NCBI GenBank assembly: GCA_037576215.1
Contig: JBANDB010000007.1
Location: 3,007,001 to 3,071,000 of the forward strand
Reading direction: 5' to 3'
DNA: 64,000 bases
Source: Armillaria gallica
Taxonomy: Eukaryota; Basidiomycota; Agaricomycetes; Agaricales; Physalacriaceae
The position numbers and the translations under genes were made by a program. The notes under the pieces were generated by a model, which worked only from the letters and a program-made list of their open reading frames with translations, made no database searches and was not told the DNA's origin. Positions 11,961 through 24,782 of this stretch are shown piece after piece. Position 1 is the stretch's first letter. Every line of letters starts with the position of its first letter.

Positions 11961-12309
11961 CCTTCATTGATATACAAGTTATCTATGATCTCCTTGTCAT
12001 CCACGACTGGTGACTATCCACGACAATTGCACAGCCTATTGACCACGTCCTAAAGCCACTCAATGTGCTCACCTATCTTCGCCGCCTTCCTCTCATCTGC
12101 ATATTAGATCCCACTAAATGGCCTGCACAATCTCTTCAAATGATTTTTTCTGTATCTTTTCGCTGCTGGAAGCATGTCTCAAGCCTGTGTGACGTGGTTA
12201 AACTTGGAAGGAAGAAAGGTGATTTCATTGGACATCGCAGCTCCTAAACAGAAATGTAACGACGTCCATACTACAGGCACCCGACATCCTGAAATAGACA
12301 TGTTAGTGA

Positions 12310-12525
12310 AACAACCTCAGGGGAAAACTTACTCGTAAAGTCCTGACTCTGCGATGCTGCATCCATGAATCCACACTGAGGGCGGAAAATCATTCCTTAG
12401 ATCATCTGGTTATGACACGCTACTCATACAAGGCTGTAGGATGGCGGCCAAGGAAGGGACAAGCAGGATCAATGGTGCCGGGTGCCGAATTCCAGACGTC
12501 GGGTTGGCATACCGAATTGCTGGAA
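12310..12525 (-). repeat. Dispersed repeat R2, partial copy
   Basis: Shares ordered blocks with 34075-34480, 44482-44887 and 59527-59960: GAAAACTTACTCGTAAA, CCTGACTCTGC, GGGACAAGCAGGATCAA and CAGACGTCGGGTTGGCAT. Orientation is the same as in the 44299-46037 arm. Confidence 0.7.
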
Positions 12526-12729
12526 GTAGACAAAAATTGTTTCGAAACAAACAGCTCCGTGGCAGTACCATGACTATTGTGTAGAGGAAGAGCAGACAAT
12601 GACATAGTTCTGCGAAACGTGAATGATGGAATGCATTAAAAGATTGGATGGTGCAATCGGGATTATCCACAGATAAATTGACGAGTGTGTTGGTTGTAGT
12701 GCAAATTCAACATTTACAAGTAGATATAT

Positions 12730-13200
12730 ACTCGAATGGATGTGCAGCTGTCGAAGATTTGCTGTCCTCTTTGAAGACGTCCTGGTTCAGCGATTACTGC
12801 CACAGAAATTCATTCAAGTTCCTATTCTTTACGTTTCTATGAAATTTACACCTGCTCTGCGAGTTACAAGACACTGCGGCATACAGTACCACCGTGGAAG
12901 CAGCGAGTTACATCCTGGCGAGTATCTCAACATGCCCTAGGATGGATTGATTCCTTTACGCTGAATTGACAGTTCAGCTGCATATTCTTCCATAGAGAGT
13001 CGATACTCACCTCACAAAATGTTACCAGATCTCATCCAAAGAGAGAATACAAAATCCAGAGACCAGAACCAACAGAATCAAGTCTGTGGTATTTTATTGG
13101 TTCGAGTCAAGGTGACTTCTGTAAACATTGCTTCAGTTTGCTGCGTCGGTGAATCGATATTAGACATACCATTAACTCACAGGTTCAAATAAATGGATGA
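12730..13200 (+). repeat. Dispersed repeat R1, 5' portion
   Basis: Aligns by eye with 26940-27200 and 18590-18800. Shared segments include CGGCATACAGTACCACCGTGG, CATCCTGGCG, TCACAAAATGTTACCAG and ATTTTATTGGTTCGAGTCAA. It stops before the conserved reverse-strand reading frame seen in longer copies. Confidence 0.65.
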
Positions 13201-13734
13201 TAATGCAACCTGTATTACAAAAAGGACAGGTACATAACAAGAAATGCCATAGGGTTCCAATAAGCACACCCCTCAGCTAGTCTTAAGATCAGTTCAGAGA
13301 CTGTTGCCTCTGGAGATCTGGTTGCGTGCTCGTAAAGAGTCCTCAGTCTGCATGCACCACACCTGACTTTCGGCATCAGTTGCCAAGCCTCAAAAACCAT
13401 TGACTCGTTGCTCACCTTAAGATCTCACCGGTCTACTGGCATAATCACTCTCCAGAGCTATGCAGCATGACAGTTTGCTTGGTTGCATCTTTCATTGCGC
13501 AACTGTGGCTCATGCTTTATATGGAGTATCATGCCGGCACTGAGACTCACGCCTCACGACGTGCGTCATCTGAAGACCCATCAAAATGGCATCGAGGTAA
13601 GTGTGCAGACTTGGTTAATCTGACAAAATAAATTGGTAATCTCAACGGCTCTGTCCACAAGAACATGTCATGGGTTCTTGTCCTCGATCCTATTCCACGG
13701 CTCACTGAAAGTGATTACTTGAATGGTCACTAAG

Positions 13735-14530
13735 CTGTCGAAGATTTACTGTCCTCTTTGTTTCAGTGATTACCGCCACGGAATCTCTTTCAAGTTCCCT
13801 GATGATTGCATGAAAATTACGTCTATTCAGCGCAATACAGGAAGATGAGGACATCATGGTGGCATACAGTACTGCCATGGAGACAGCAAGTTACATCCTG
13901 CAGTTTCAAAATACCCTAGCATGGGTAGGAATTCTAATGTGATCTTCGCCAGGTGGCATCTGCAAATGTAGCTTCAGTTTGCTGTGTCAGTGAAGTGATA
14001 TTAAACGTATCCTTGACTTATATGACATGGCTAATACAAGTAATGAATAGTGATGCACCATCCATAAGTGCAAAGTGGGCAAGAATTCCAGCGGTTCTGA
14101 AGTAGACACCTCAGATTATCCGCGAATTGAAAAGACAACCAATCCCAGCCAAAGCGGAGCCCTGGCAAGGGATTGGGCAGACGTCCGACAGCTTTGAAGT
14201 CAACACAACATTTTAAACCTTGATGACCTTCTGATTCAAACAAGTACATCGGGATACAGCTTAAACTTTGCTTTACAAGTTCAAACCCATTGTTTCACGA
14301 TGGCAGTATCTCCTTATCTGTATCGCAGGATCTATTCCGCTGTGTACACGGCAGCCATCATAAATAATTTTATCCCAAGAAACCAGTAGAACACACGGAC
14401 CTAACAGGTAAGAACCTGTGTCTGAATTAATGTGTGCATGCAGCGACCGTATGGCTCACCCACCTTCGAAGATGTGGCTCTTTCCATGTTTTTTTAACTT
14501 GGCAAATCTCACAGCAACACTGGAATGAGG
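13735..14530 (+). repeat. Dispersed repeat R1, near-complete copy
   Basis: Begins with the GCTGTCGAAGATTTACTGTCC block also seen at 12748 and runs to the CCACCTTCGAAGATG block. The minus strand encodes the R1 frame beginning MYLFESEGHQGLK near 14249, with PLPGLRFGWDWLSFQFADNL downstream. That frame is also present in the copies near 18720-19060, 33530-33850 and 45110-45425. No function is recognised. Confidence 0.7.
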
Positions 14531-14690
14531 TTTTGTTTCCAAGCTTCAGGTCTCAAGGGAACATCACTATCACACTATTAAATTCTTTGTTATACAAGAG
14601 CTGCTTGTCATCTACTCGACCTAATGTATGGAAATAGACATATCCAAGAATTGGCGATAACTACATAGTGCAGGAACAAGAAGTTGCACT

Positions 14691-15410
14691 TCAGCTGCCC
14701 ATCCTGTGGTGACTTTGCATCTGAGTACCCCAAGAGAGGCGCGTACCTGTGTGCCTCTTGGCCTGCCCCTCAGCGATTGGGACCATTTTCTGAGAAGGAC
14801 CCCATCTTTGATGTTGCCAGTAGTGTATGGGCATCGGCATGCCATTCTGTCCAGGCCACATCAACAAGTCGTATTTCTCCCCCAGAACCATATGCCATCC
14901 GATTCATGCCCATTGTCCTTGGCCTGGATACCAAACATTCACTGGTACTAGAGTGGGTCCTGCCGCTGTCCACACAAAAAGGTCCCCAGGAAAAGGGTAC
15001 GGATACATGAAAAGCCATGGCCCCCCCATGTCGGTCTGGTACTCTGCATACAGGTATCTGATTCCACCCAAGACGCTTCTATTGACTAAGTGAATCTTGG
15101 GAAAGATGGGCGAGTTGAGGTCGTTCAAGACATGGACATCCATCTGCGTCTGTCCGGCATGTAGAGTGGAGCTAGCGCCAAGGAATAAAGCTGGCAAAGC
15201 CATGATGGATGTGGGATGGTGGAAGGGTTCAAGCCTGAAGTGAGTAGTGCATCTCGACACACGTTTTGAAGGTTGTATTGCGTGTCCACACTTTGTACAT
15301 GTGTACGCGTTTTCTGACATTGTCAGTGACTTTCTGGTCACTGAAAGTTCGACCCTATTGTGCCCATGTTTTCCGGCAATGTCGATGGCGTTGATGACTT
15401 TTTTGGTCAC
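14691..15410 (-). pseudogene. Family X protein, copy A, in-frame stop
   Basis: Unrecognised protein family, called family X here. The minus-strand frame opens at 15410 and includes YTCTKCGHAIQPSKRVSRC, which resembles a zinc-binding Cys pattern. The family core starts near MALPALFLGASSTLHAGQ. The frame meets a TGA at 14906-14904 and then continues in the same frame to 14691 with IGWHMVLGEKYDLL through to LSWGTQMQSHHRMG. The intact paralogue at 30801-31469 aligns across the stop (IGWSMPWGRKYKLK; IAWDVQIQSSCRIG), so the stop lies inside the ancestral protein. A CGA-to-TGA change would explain it. No known enzyme motif, signal peptide or membrane segment is evident. Confidence 0.65.
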
Positions 15411-15419
15411 TATTTAATT

Positions 15420-17555
15420 TTAGAACACCATTCAAATCTGTCCAACCACCGGGATGGTAACCCGACATCTAAAATTCAGCTATAGAGCGATACAAAAGGA
15501 AAAGTACCAGTGCTAGCACTGGCATCTAACTCGATCTATAGCATAGAATGCTTTGATTGACGATATAGTCACGTAGTTCCTTCAAGTTTGTGCTAGTGAC
15601 TCGTCCATACCATTTTTGGAACACATAAAACAAGCAAATTTAGTACAGGCTACGACGTGTAAGTTCCGCGCTGTATTGACACTTGAGAAGATACACCAAA
15701 CAGTTCCTTGCTGGAGGGTGATCCAGTTCACGAGGTGAGGACGAGCTCTTCCATCTTGCTATGAGTTGGTGGATCAACTTCAGCATAAGTCTCTAGCAAC
15801 AGTGGAACAACAAAGGCAGCAAAGTGGTGAGCGTAAGGATCATATATATTCTTGGAGATCATATCGAGGAGATAGAAGGCCGGAAGATTCATCAATATCC
15901 ACGGAGGCACCTGAATGATTAGTCAGCTATCTGCAGAATGTGAAAACAAGAATTTGTGACAAATTTAAAGATCTAGATGGCCAAGATATCGAGCGATATC
16001 GCCTATCGGGTAGCGACGAACAATGATCAAATTGTTGGTTCAGCACAAGAAGTCGGCTATGATAGACTAAGGTTGAGAACCATAGGCACTGTATGTATAC
16101 GACAGGCTGTGGAACGTGGAAATCAATAGCGTATCAGTCGTACCAAAAATGGGTATGCCAGAGCATCTGTAGTAGTGTTGAGGTGTCGGATCAATATTTG
16201 TCAGGTGGGCTTCCTCGACAATGAAGCCGATGAGTACATCACAGGCCAGTGTAGACAAAATGAGCGTAAGGAATGTTGTGTTTGGGAGCGGCGCAAAGTG
16301 TCGCCATGTTGTATCTTGATACAAGCCTTGCTGTCATAAGACTCCTGGAGCTTTCGAGAGCAGAGATGTACACAAACAACATCCTACACATAATCACCTA
16401 AACCGAACCGGGAAGAGGACACGATGCAGCATTCGTTTCGTTATAATCAATGCATCTTTTTCCAGGAGATTGTCGCATTACGGCGGGATCTGTGCCTGAG
16501 TCGGAGGACCTGCGAAGAAATGAACACCATCTTCTACAACACCATAGGTAAAAGCTCACCATCCATAAGAATATTGATAAATATTACATTTAGTGGATTG
16601 CTCAGCCCCTGAACGTGCGTCAGGGCAGCCACAGCTGTGCTCAGCTGTACCAAATGAAAGGAGGCCTTGTACCATATGGAACATTGACGTGCCTGGTCAC
16701 ACCAGTTAGAAGAAATAAACCACGAAAAAAGGAACGACCCACCCTACTCAACAGCAGGAAAGATCGCACTACAATTGTCATCCACCAATATGAAGCCTGC
16801 TGCCTCCTTTGCTATGTCAATCTCTTTCTCCCCGTTGAAACGCTAATATCCACCAATTGCAATGCAGAAAGATTGTCATCTCATGTCTCGGTGTCCCCCT
16901 CGCAAAGACACTCCACATGTCCCACCCGCTCCATCAACATCACGACGCTCATCCTATTGATAGCAGTGCCCATCACTGCACACCTACTCTGAGAAATGAC
17001 TATTCAGACCCAGTTTGCATGCTATTGAGTTTCCTTGATGCCACCTGCTGTTGGAAGTGTGACAGCGTCGTTTATGCCTTTTTGAGGGGGGTCAAGCATA
17101 GCTTAGAAACCTGCCAAAGAATGAGTGCTTGTGTCGACCCCATTGACTAGTTTTCTTGCATTAGGCGATGAGTGGGAGGTGCAGCTGCCGATGACAAGAT
17201 TCAGAAGGGTCTTGAGTTCAATATCTATAGAGCGTACCTCAGTTACTGTTTAACGGCATCCCATTGTCCTGGGTAGAGGCAGAGGGCATGGAACAAAGTC
17301 TCGGTGCCACAGAAAATAAGACAGAAGTCTGTTTGACTAGTCGTCATAGCTTCTGAACTTGGGGGGTCATAAATGCTGTTCATTGTGTTGATAATAGAAA
17401 TTATTAATTGTGTTGGTAACATTGTTGGCCAAAAAAGTGGACGCAGCATTGTGGACCAGCCACAGCAAACAATGTATTGCATAAACCATTTGTCTACTGG
17501 TCTAGTATTTAAGGGCCTTAGCTACAGAACATCAGAGAGAATTCATCACCCCAGC
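15420..17555. other. Gene-less stretch
   Basis: Only short unsupported frames on both strands. A small piece resembling R2 (ACCCGACATCT near 15460) is present. No recognised gene or RNA. Confidence 0.35.
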
Positions 17556-17559
17556 TGAG

Positions 17560-18261
17560 ATGAATTTTCACATACCCAGAACCAACCCGACTTCCTTACT
17601 CCTCTCACACAGAATCTATCGTGAGGTCCTCTCCCTACAATCTGTCAATGACAGTCGTTCTGGAGGAGGATTAATCCTAGAATATTGCTCCGCTGAGAAT
17701 CAAGTGCTCGAATATGTATATATCCACAATGACCCGGCTGCCATGGAGCCGCCTGTTGTTCCACGGCCATTTGGATCAACACGCGACTCTAAAGTCCTCA
17801 TGAATGTACAGTCGCACCATGATCCCTAGGTATGGCTATCTCTTCTCTTCTCATAATCTGCACTCATTACCGAGCAGATGCCTCCCTTACCATCCGAGAC
17901 AGCGTTATACAGGGTATTTCCCTTCACGCCCTCCCTCCAAATACGAGTCTGGAAACCAAACGTCTCGCAACCTCTGCTGTGACTGTATGGGCTTGATATC
18001 ATGGACGAAGATGGCAATCCTCAACATGTTGGAGGAGACGCCAAAGTGGTCAGTGGTACAAGGGGATTTCCACAGCCGGAGACTAAGGGTGAGATTGTGG
18101 TTGCCCTCGATGATAATGGACTTCCTCCACAATCACCTGAGAGATTCAGGATTTATGGGGACGTGCCATATGACTTCTATCATCAAGGACATTTCATCAG
18201 ATCTTATACATTTCCGTTTGACTTGCTGTACCCAAGCTACTACCGCGCAGAAGAAGTGTAG
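17560..18261 (+). CDS. Hypothetical protein fragments
   Basis: Two plus-strand open segments, 17560-17829 and 18001-18261, have protein-like composition. The second reads DEDGNPQHVGGDAK followed by a Tyr/Phe-rich end. A related opening, MDTNGNPCHSTG, occurs at 50838, which hints at a shared small family. I cannot join the segments with a convincing intron and recognise no domain. It may be a pseudogene or a chance frame. Confidence 0.25.
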
Positions 18262-18344
18262 CTGTAGTGAATGAATTTATCGCATGGCTGTGTTGGCCAA
18301 CACATAGTGGACATTTCAGGTGTGATGCGGTGATTTCCGTAGAG

Positions 18345-19210
18345 CGGTGCATCCACACATGGTACGTGTGATTAACGTACAAGAGATCCTCTATTTCCCT
18401 TGTCTGTTCATGCTGGGCAGATGGAACCCAGTTACAGTTAGAGGGTCGAACACGGTCTCAGCGCTTAACAATCTTGGAAACTGCGTATGTGATAGGGCTG
18501 AGAATAGGATGCAGGTAATTATAATTATTTGTAGATGAGACAGCAACTAGGGCAGTGTAATCCGATGCTGAGACGTAGTTAAAGTTTATGGTGTCGGTTG
18601 ATTCCTTTACACTGTTCAGCTACATATTCTTCTGTAGAGAGTTGATACTCATCTCACAAAATGTTGCCAGGTCTCGTCTGAAGAGAGAATACAAGATCCA
18701 GAGACCGGAACCAACAGAATCAAGTCTGTAGTATTTTATTGGTTCGAGTCAAGGCGACTTCTGTGAACGTTGCTTCAGTTTTCTGTGTTGGTGAATCGAT
18801 ATTAGATGTACCATTGACTTGTACGACATGGCTACGAGTAAGGAATAGTAATGCACCGTCTGTAAGCGCAAAGTGGCAAGAATTCCAGCAGTTCTGAAGT
18901 AGACACCTCAGATTATCCGCGAATTGAAAAGACGACCAATCCCAGCCAAAGCGGAGCCCTGGCAAGGGATTGGGCAGACGTCCGACAGCTTCGAAGTCAA
19001 CAGTCAGAACACAACATTTTAAACCCCGATGACCTTCTGATTCAAACAAGTACATTGGGATGCGACTGTATACTAGGCCAGGCCCGCCCGCAACTGTCGT
19101 CCTTTGCTTTACCCGTTGTGTCACGACGGCAGTATTTCCTTGGCTGTATCGCAGGATCTATTCCGCTGTGTACACGGCGGCCGTCGTAAATATTTCTATA
19201 CAGGTAATAA
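18345..19210 (+). repeat. Dispersed repeat R1, long copy
   Basis: Direct repeat of 26720-27740 in the same orientation. It starts at GTGATTAACGTACAAGAGATCC and ends just after the GTACACGGCGGCCGTCGTAAATAT block. The minus strand has the longest R1 frame (19124-18720, 134 codons) containing MYLFESEGHRGLKCCV and LPGLRFGWDWSSFQFADN. Confidence 0.75.
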
Positions 19211-19214
19211 ACGT

Positions 19215-21910
19215 TGAATCATAGAAGTAGTAATAGTGCTGTCTCTAGAACTTCTGCAGTCAAACATGGGGCCCAAGTTGTACTACGAAAGAGTAACTTC
19301 TAGCCTTCTACCAAGATCGTAGCTGCCGTTCATCATTTGCTATACAAAATATTCAAGAGTCGTTTGGCGTTGACAACGATGATTTTCTTTGATGCACAAG
19401 CTACATTTAGATATCATCTCTTGCCAATGAAACTAATGTTCCTTCTAATGACTAGGTATACCCTTATGTACTTCTTGTTGCAATTATGCTGACTCACTTC
19501 TCCAGGGCTTCCTGCTGCCTTTATCATGCTGACGTTGTTGGTTCTCTTACTTAACATACCGTGGAATGCAGCAATCACCTTCCCAGGATAGATGTGCAAA
19601 CACACCTTCATCCTGTCATCACTATATGGAAACCCAGAGAATCACCTACTGATACTGCAACCCAGTTGTCGGTTTCCTTTTCAGCGCTACCATGCTACAA
19701 TCAGAATCATCAATAGGGATGTTCGGTGTTTGTCACGGTACCTGTCCTCTACAGACATCGAGTCTGCATTGTTAATTCTGAGAGTGTTATGCGAAAGAAG
19801 GGATGTGGCTGCGAGTCAGAAGGACGGCTTCTTAGCTGTCCATGTATTGATCATCACTGCATTTGCTTCGTGATATAGACCTTCCCCCTTCACACTTCAC
19901 ACAGGACTCGGACTTGCCACGCCCCGCGATGGCCTACCACTTCATATACCCTAGTGCTTACTCCCAAATATCTGTACTTCGTGTTTTCTAGCCGTCTCTT
20001 ATCCTCTTGTCCATGCTGACTGCTGGCCGGAGCTCATCTTGAATGGACGTCTGTACACCCACCACTATCACAGGCCACTTGATGCCGCTACATTGACCGG
20101 TTTTGTATGCTATTGGTGCCTTCCTCATCTCAGGTTGAAGGACCTATTCTTCATCATACCACAGGAAATATATCCGGTGAGTTTCATACCCTTCCATTGT
20201 CCGATTCATGCCAGTTCATCGTATTCATACTAGCACTGCATGAGGAACTCTGTTTACTTGTCGGCAATCTACGATACCAATACTCACTTTCTCGAATATC
20301 TCATCGTGCAGCCTCTCGTGCCCGAATGATTTGTAAGTATCATAAGCCCAAAGAATAATCAATGAGATCTATCTCGTGGCCATTGAATTATACTGCAACA
20401 CAGCTAGACATATTCTCTACTTGATATACAAGGTAAGATGTACCCGGTGATCTCATCAGAACTATGCACTCATACTCATAAACCAGAACGTACATCCACC
20501 CATGTATCGTCTATGAGGCCGTACTTGAAGTTCAGATGAGATTCAAGCCCACTCGATCATTTCTTTGCCAAGAACATACCCTCGAGACTACTATACTCAA
20601 CCGGACGCACCGTTTCAAGTCCTCACAGCTTGTTGCACGACCTCAAGGGCTCAATAATCTTTGAACTTTCAGTGTCATGGATCGTGTTCCAATGCATGCT
20701 CATATTTGTGCTTGATGCCGGCTTCAAATCATATTTAAGCTCTTTCTCGCACTGTTCCTTACTCACTTACCACTCTTGCTTTCTCTCTCGACTCTGCCCT
20801 CCTCTGCTTTGCCTTATTCCACTTTGATGTCGTCCTGGTTTTCTTTCAAGGTGAATAACACAATATTTGTGTATTTTCGAGGCTCAAGTCGCATTGCCAT
20901 TCAGGGTGTAAGATCAGTTGTGGAACTTGCGCTTGCTGTGGTCATTAGTGTGTATTTCCCCATACCTCTTGGGTCTCTTATCCTTGTCCTGTAGATATCT
21001 TTGTCCCAAATCCCACATTCTATGTTCGCTGGTTGGTTGGTAGGCAGCCATTTTTCGAAATGGATAAGACAAAGAAAAAGCTTGGAGGCAAGCGGGGTAA
21101 AGCGATACTCTATGAAGCTCTTCGTCGCTTCGGAGCTCAGGTCTGGTGGTCGGGAACATGCACGCTCACAATATCGTAAGTTGCTGATAATTTTACTGTC
21201 CTATTCTGAAGTTCAGCAGCACAGGATGGCACTCGTCGAACAACCTAAGTAAACTCAATCACTACACCATCAGAGGGTTTAACGCTGCAGGAAATTTGGT
21301 TTTCACAGCAGAGTTGGCCAACAGGGTGGTGGATAGTGAGGCGTGGGTCTATAGGGCGGGTGAAGCGGCCATGACCTTCAAAGCCAATAAGTATGGAAGG
21401 GTGGTACGTCGATTTCTCTCTGAATATCCAACAAGTAACTGAACATTCCCTTTAGGTTTATTAAATAGTTACCTGAATTTCTTGGTCTTGTCCTGAAAGC
21501 TTACAAAACATGTATATCTGCATTGCTTGATTGTTGACAATTTGCTGATATACGAGAAGAATAGGCTAGGATATATGATACGCTCGTCATCTGCATATGG
21601 GGCCTGTGATCTCAATAGTACGTTGATTATCAGTTCATCATCAGAGCTCACTTTCTTATGCTGGGTTCATCAGATTGCGCAATCATTTCCTGGGAATGAT
21701 AACGTCCTTTTCCCCCTAAGCCATCTCTATCCTCCTTCAGTCGTCTTTACACTTTCACTGATATCTTTCTCTTTTAGTAGGCGCCATCCTTCCCACCCCT
21801 TTCCTGCTGCCATTCACTATCTAGTGCATCGTGCTTTCGATCTCCCTGTATACTGATGGAATCCACTCCTGTAATGGGTCGGGATGCTGATTGTCAACTA
21901 TCTATCTCCT
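19215..21910. other. Gene-less stretch
   Basis: Short unsupported frames only. The sequence is pyrimidine-rich on the plus strand around 20740-20830 and 21700-21850. Nothing recognisable. Confidence 0.35.
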
Positions 21911-21914
21911 CGCT

Positions 21915-22525
21915 ATGAGGGTAAAAGGCATTTGGGCACATACGTTGCCTGGCCAGGCTGGGATGTCCAAATCCAGAGTAGCTGTGGGCTTGGAGCACGG
22001 AAACCGGGGAGGTGAGTGCCTTCGTATTTCGTTCCGCCTTCCCGTTTGGCTGAGAACCAACGCAGCCTCCATGTGGCTATAATAAGGTCTGCACCATGAT
22101 ATGCAGTCTTCTGTAGTCGTGATGTCAGATTTACTATATCAAGTGTATAATATTGGTCCGCAACACACTCTAAAAAAGATTTGCTGCACATACGGCTGTT
22201 GGTTTGGCTAGCTGGGGATGTAAGAATGGAACGGGACGGAAAGAAGCGTGCTCCTCTTCAAAATCATCAGAGGGCAGGCACCTGGAGATTGTGGTAATCG
22301 TTGACAGCCATGCAGATCGGAGAGCTCTCCAGCCGACGGTTATATTTAATTTTTTTGTCCCTGTGACAACATGACATCCTACCTTGATCTGTATGCGAGC
22401 CCTTACCAGCTTAGACGGTACCGCTGTGGCTACAGCGGGCTACATCGTGTATCTGTAATGGGTAAGTCTGAGGATGAACGAAGCCCATTGCAGTTTGAAT
22501 TGACTTGCCACACAGGCGCGAAACC
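21915..22525 (+). repeat. Left arm of diverged inverted repeat, with family X 3' end
   Basis: Matches the reverse complement of 30110-30880. Shared segments include ATGTCAGATTTACTATATCAAG and GCGTGCTCCTCTTCAAAATC. The first 70 bases encode a family X C-terminus (GTYVAWPGWDVQIQSSC), compared with GTYIAWDVQIQSSC in the gene at 30801-31469. This arm therefore carries the 3' end and downstream flank of a lost family X gene. Confidence 0.75.
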
Positions 22526-22866
22526 GTCCATAAAATCTTATTGTCATGCTTCGACTTGCCAACTTCCAGTCAGGAACAATACAAGAAGGGATATTGAAAC
22601 AAAGGGAACAGCTCTGGTCCAACAAACCAGATTCACTAGAAAGACTGCCGATTCAAGATCATTTAACCCCACATAAATTATGAATAGTGGCAAAATTTCC
22701 CTTCTGAAGTGAATCGATCATATTGAAACAAGTTAAAAGCAGGACAAAATACAAATACAGGGCTCCGGCCAGCAATAGGCATACGTAGATCGACTCAAGA
22801 CATCACTGCGTCTCCCCCTTCTACAAAATAAGGAGATAAGCTATGTCATAAAAAGAGTAACAGCAT

Positions 22867-24208
22867 TCACATACCGTAGATTTCAATGTTAAGGCCATCC
22901 TCCTTCATCTCATGTAGTGTTTTCCACTTGACATCCGATAAAATAAACTGAGAACAGTGGAGGGTGACTTCCCGTAAACTCGACCCAGCTGTCTTATGGT
23001 AAATGATCATGTCCACTAAATCCTTTGCACCGAAATGTATGTTTTCTCCATTGATCGTAAGCTGTGCCAGCGTCAAGGGCACTAACTTTAAGTCATAAAA
23101 GACAAGGCATCCACAGTACTTGGGATTGACATCACACAAAATTGAAAGCTCCAACCGATGTAAGTGGGTGATTCGGGGTAGAGAAGTCGGTATGAATGCG
23201 CATCATATCTAGCCAATATATAGTGATCATAATCGTTTCAAGAATAGGGAGTGAGTGAGGAATGCACAGACCGTCTCAAGTTCGTCTTGGTCATCATCAC
23301 ATATGATGCAGCCAATGATTTCCAACTTGGTCAAAGATGGCACCTGTAGGAGACCCAAGATAGAAGGATCCTGGATGCACAGGATCTGCAAGGCATGATG
23401 AACGATCACTGCTGGTGGCATTCCTTGGAACTGATCAAAGAAACCACCTGCCATTTCGAGCTGGTGAAGCTGTGAACCCTGTCTCAACAGCTCTATTGCA
23501 TCCATGCGACCAACTTCACCAACAATACAAGTTGAGAGCTCCTGCAAAAATATTCAATGAATCCCATCTCCAGACAGGAGAGGCGTTGTAAATGCCCTGA
23601 ATTCTATCATCCTGAGACGTCTCATCGCTGCCAATGCATTACCACTGAGGCGGAGTATAAGCTTCACGTATGTCATGAAGAATTGGAGAGCACGGGGTGG
23701 AGCTTCGATGGAGATGTCCCTCCACTGATCCATCACCTCGATGAGGGGGGGAAGAACCACCTCTGCAGCATCATCATCAGTGATGAGCACTGAGAAATCC
23801 AAGGGACGTGAGGCTGATCTCGGAATCGCTGCATTCAAGAGAAAACAGGTACGTCGCGATTCCTTGACTGTGACGGTGGTAGTGTCAGCTAACAAGGTAA
23901 ACTTCGACCAGAGGTCGGGAAGAGAGGAGGCGGTGGTTTCCCATTGACGCCGGACCCGGCATAACACCCATGGATCGTCATCTGTCTGTGTGATATCAAA
24001 TCTATCTGACCCCGCGAATGTCAAAAGAAATTTTTTTTGCCAGACCTCGACTGGCATGCAGTCGATGGGTGAATCTGTAATGTTCCATGTCAAAATCACA
24101 TCGAAGAGCAGAATGAGACCTACCAGGTGTAGCCATTGTTGTGACCTCAACGACTCTGGCCTCTAAATGCGAGTTTTGAGAATTTGACAATGAGATTGGG
24201 GGGCTCAT
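22867..24208 (-). pseudogene. F-box protein pseudogene
   Basis: Degenerate member of the F-box subfamily whose intact member is at 56804-58183. Exon 1 starts at 24208 (MSPPISLSNSQ). A 49-nt GT-AG intron follows ATP, then SPIDCMPVEVWQKKFLLTF and DPWVLCRVRRQWETTASSLP form the F-box region, which in intact proteins binds Skp1 in SCF ubiquitin ligases. The leucine-rich C-terminal part follows. Breaks: a frameshift near 23575 ahead of WRWDSLNIF, loss of about 20 residues that the paralogue has near 23550, and three stop codons within 36 nt near 23220. The end, MKEDGLNIEIYG, still aligns with the paralogue's MIEDGLELDINGK. Confidence 0.8.
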
Positions 24209-24782
24209 GGTATAGGATTTGGAGGGAAATTGTGGCAGCAGTAGATCCCTTCATATGATTTAATCGATGGATTCGATATTTTCAATTGCGTTAAGCAGCA
24301 ACAGAAATCTGTACTTTTGCATGAGCAGTGAGCAGTAGAGGAACTTCAGTATTCGGGACGCACACCATGTTGAAGCTTCAGTGTTAAAAAAGATCATGGC
24401 AACAAGAATTGCGATTATGGTGAAGAACTACGTCTGGGAGGTGGCAACGATTATGTCAGGAGAAGCACCTTTTGCTGTCTCAGCTATCAAAATTGTGGAT
24501 TCAGAATCATTTTCAGGATCGCCTCAGAATTGTGACTCTGACCGCCACTATTGATTTCAAAGAACAGCTGCTTGCGCATCATTTCTAACCGTGGTTGAAG
24601 GCAACAGTCGACAGAATGGTATAGTACGATGACTGGAATACACTAAGTATGGAAATTTTTCATTTGGGACATTCTTCTCACTTGAAATTCTACACGCAGT
24701 AATTCTGACGGCTCCGCTATCTCAGGTAACACCACTATCAACATTCAGAGATATTCGACACCTGTGTTGTAGATTTTTAGTT

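Noticed and set aside
22867..23227. Cluster of stops near 23220 as an intron
   Set aside because: No GT-AG pair of usable length removes them while keeping frame, and the same pseudogene has other frameshifts.
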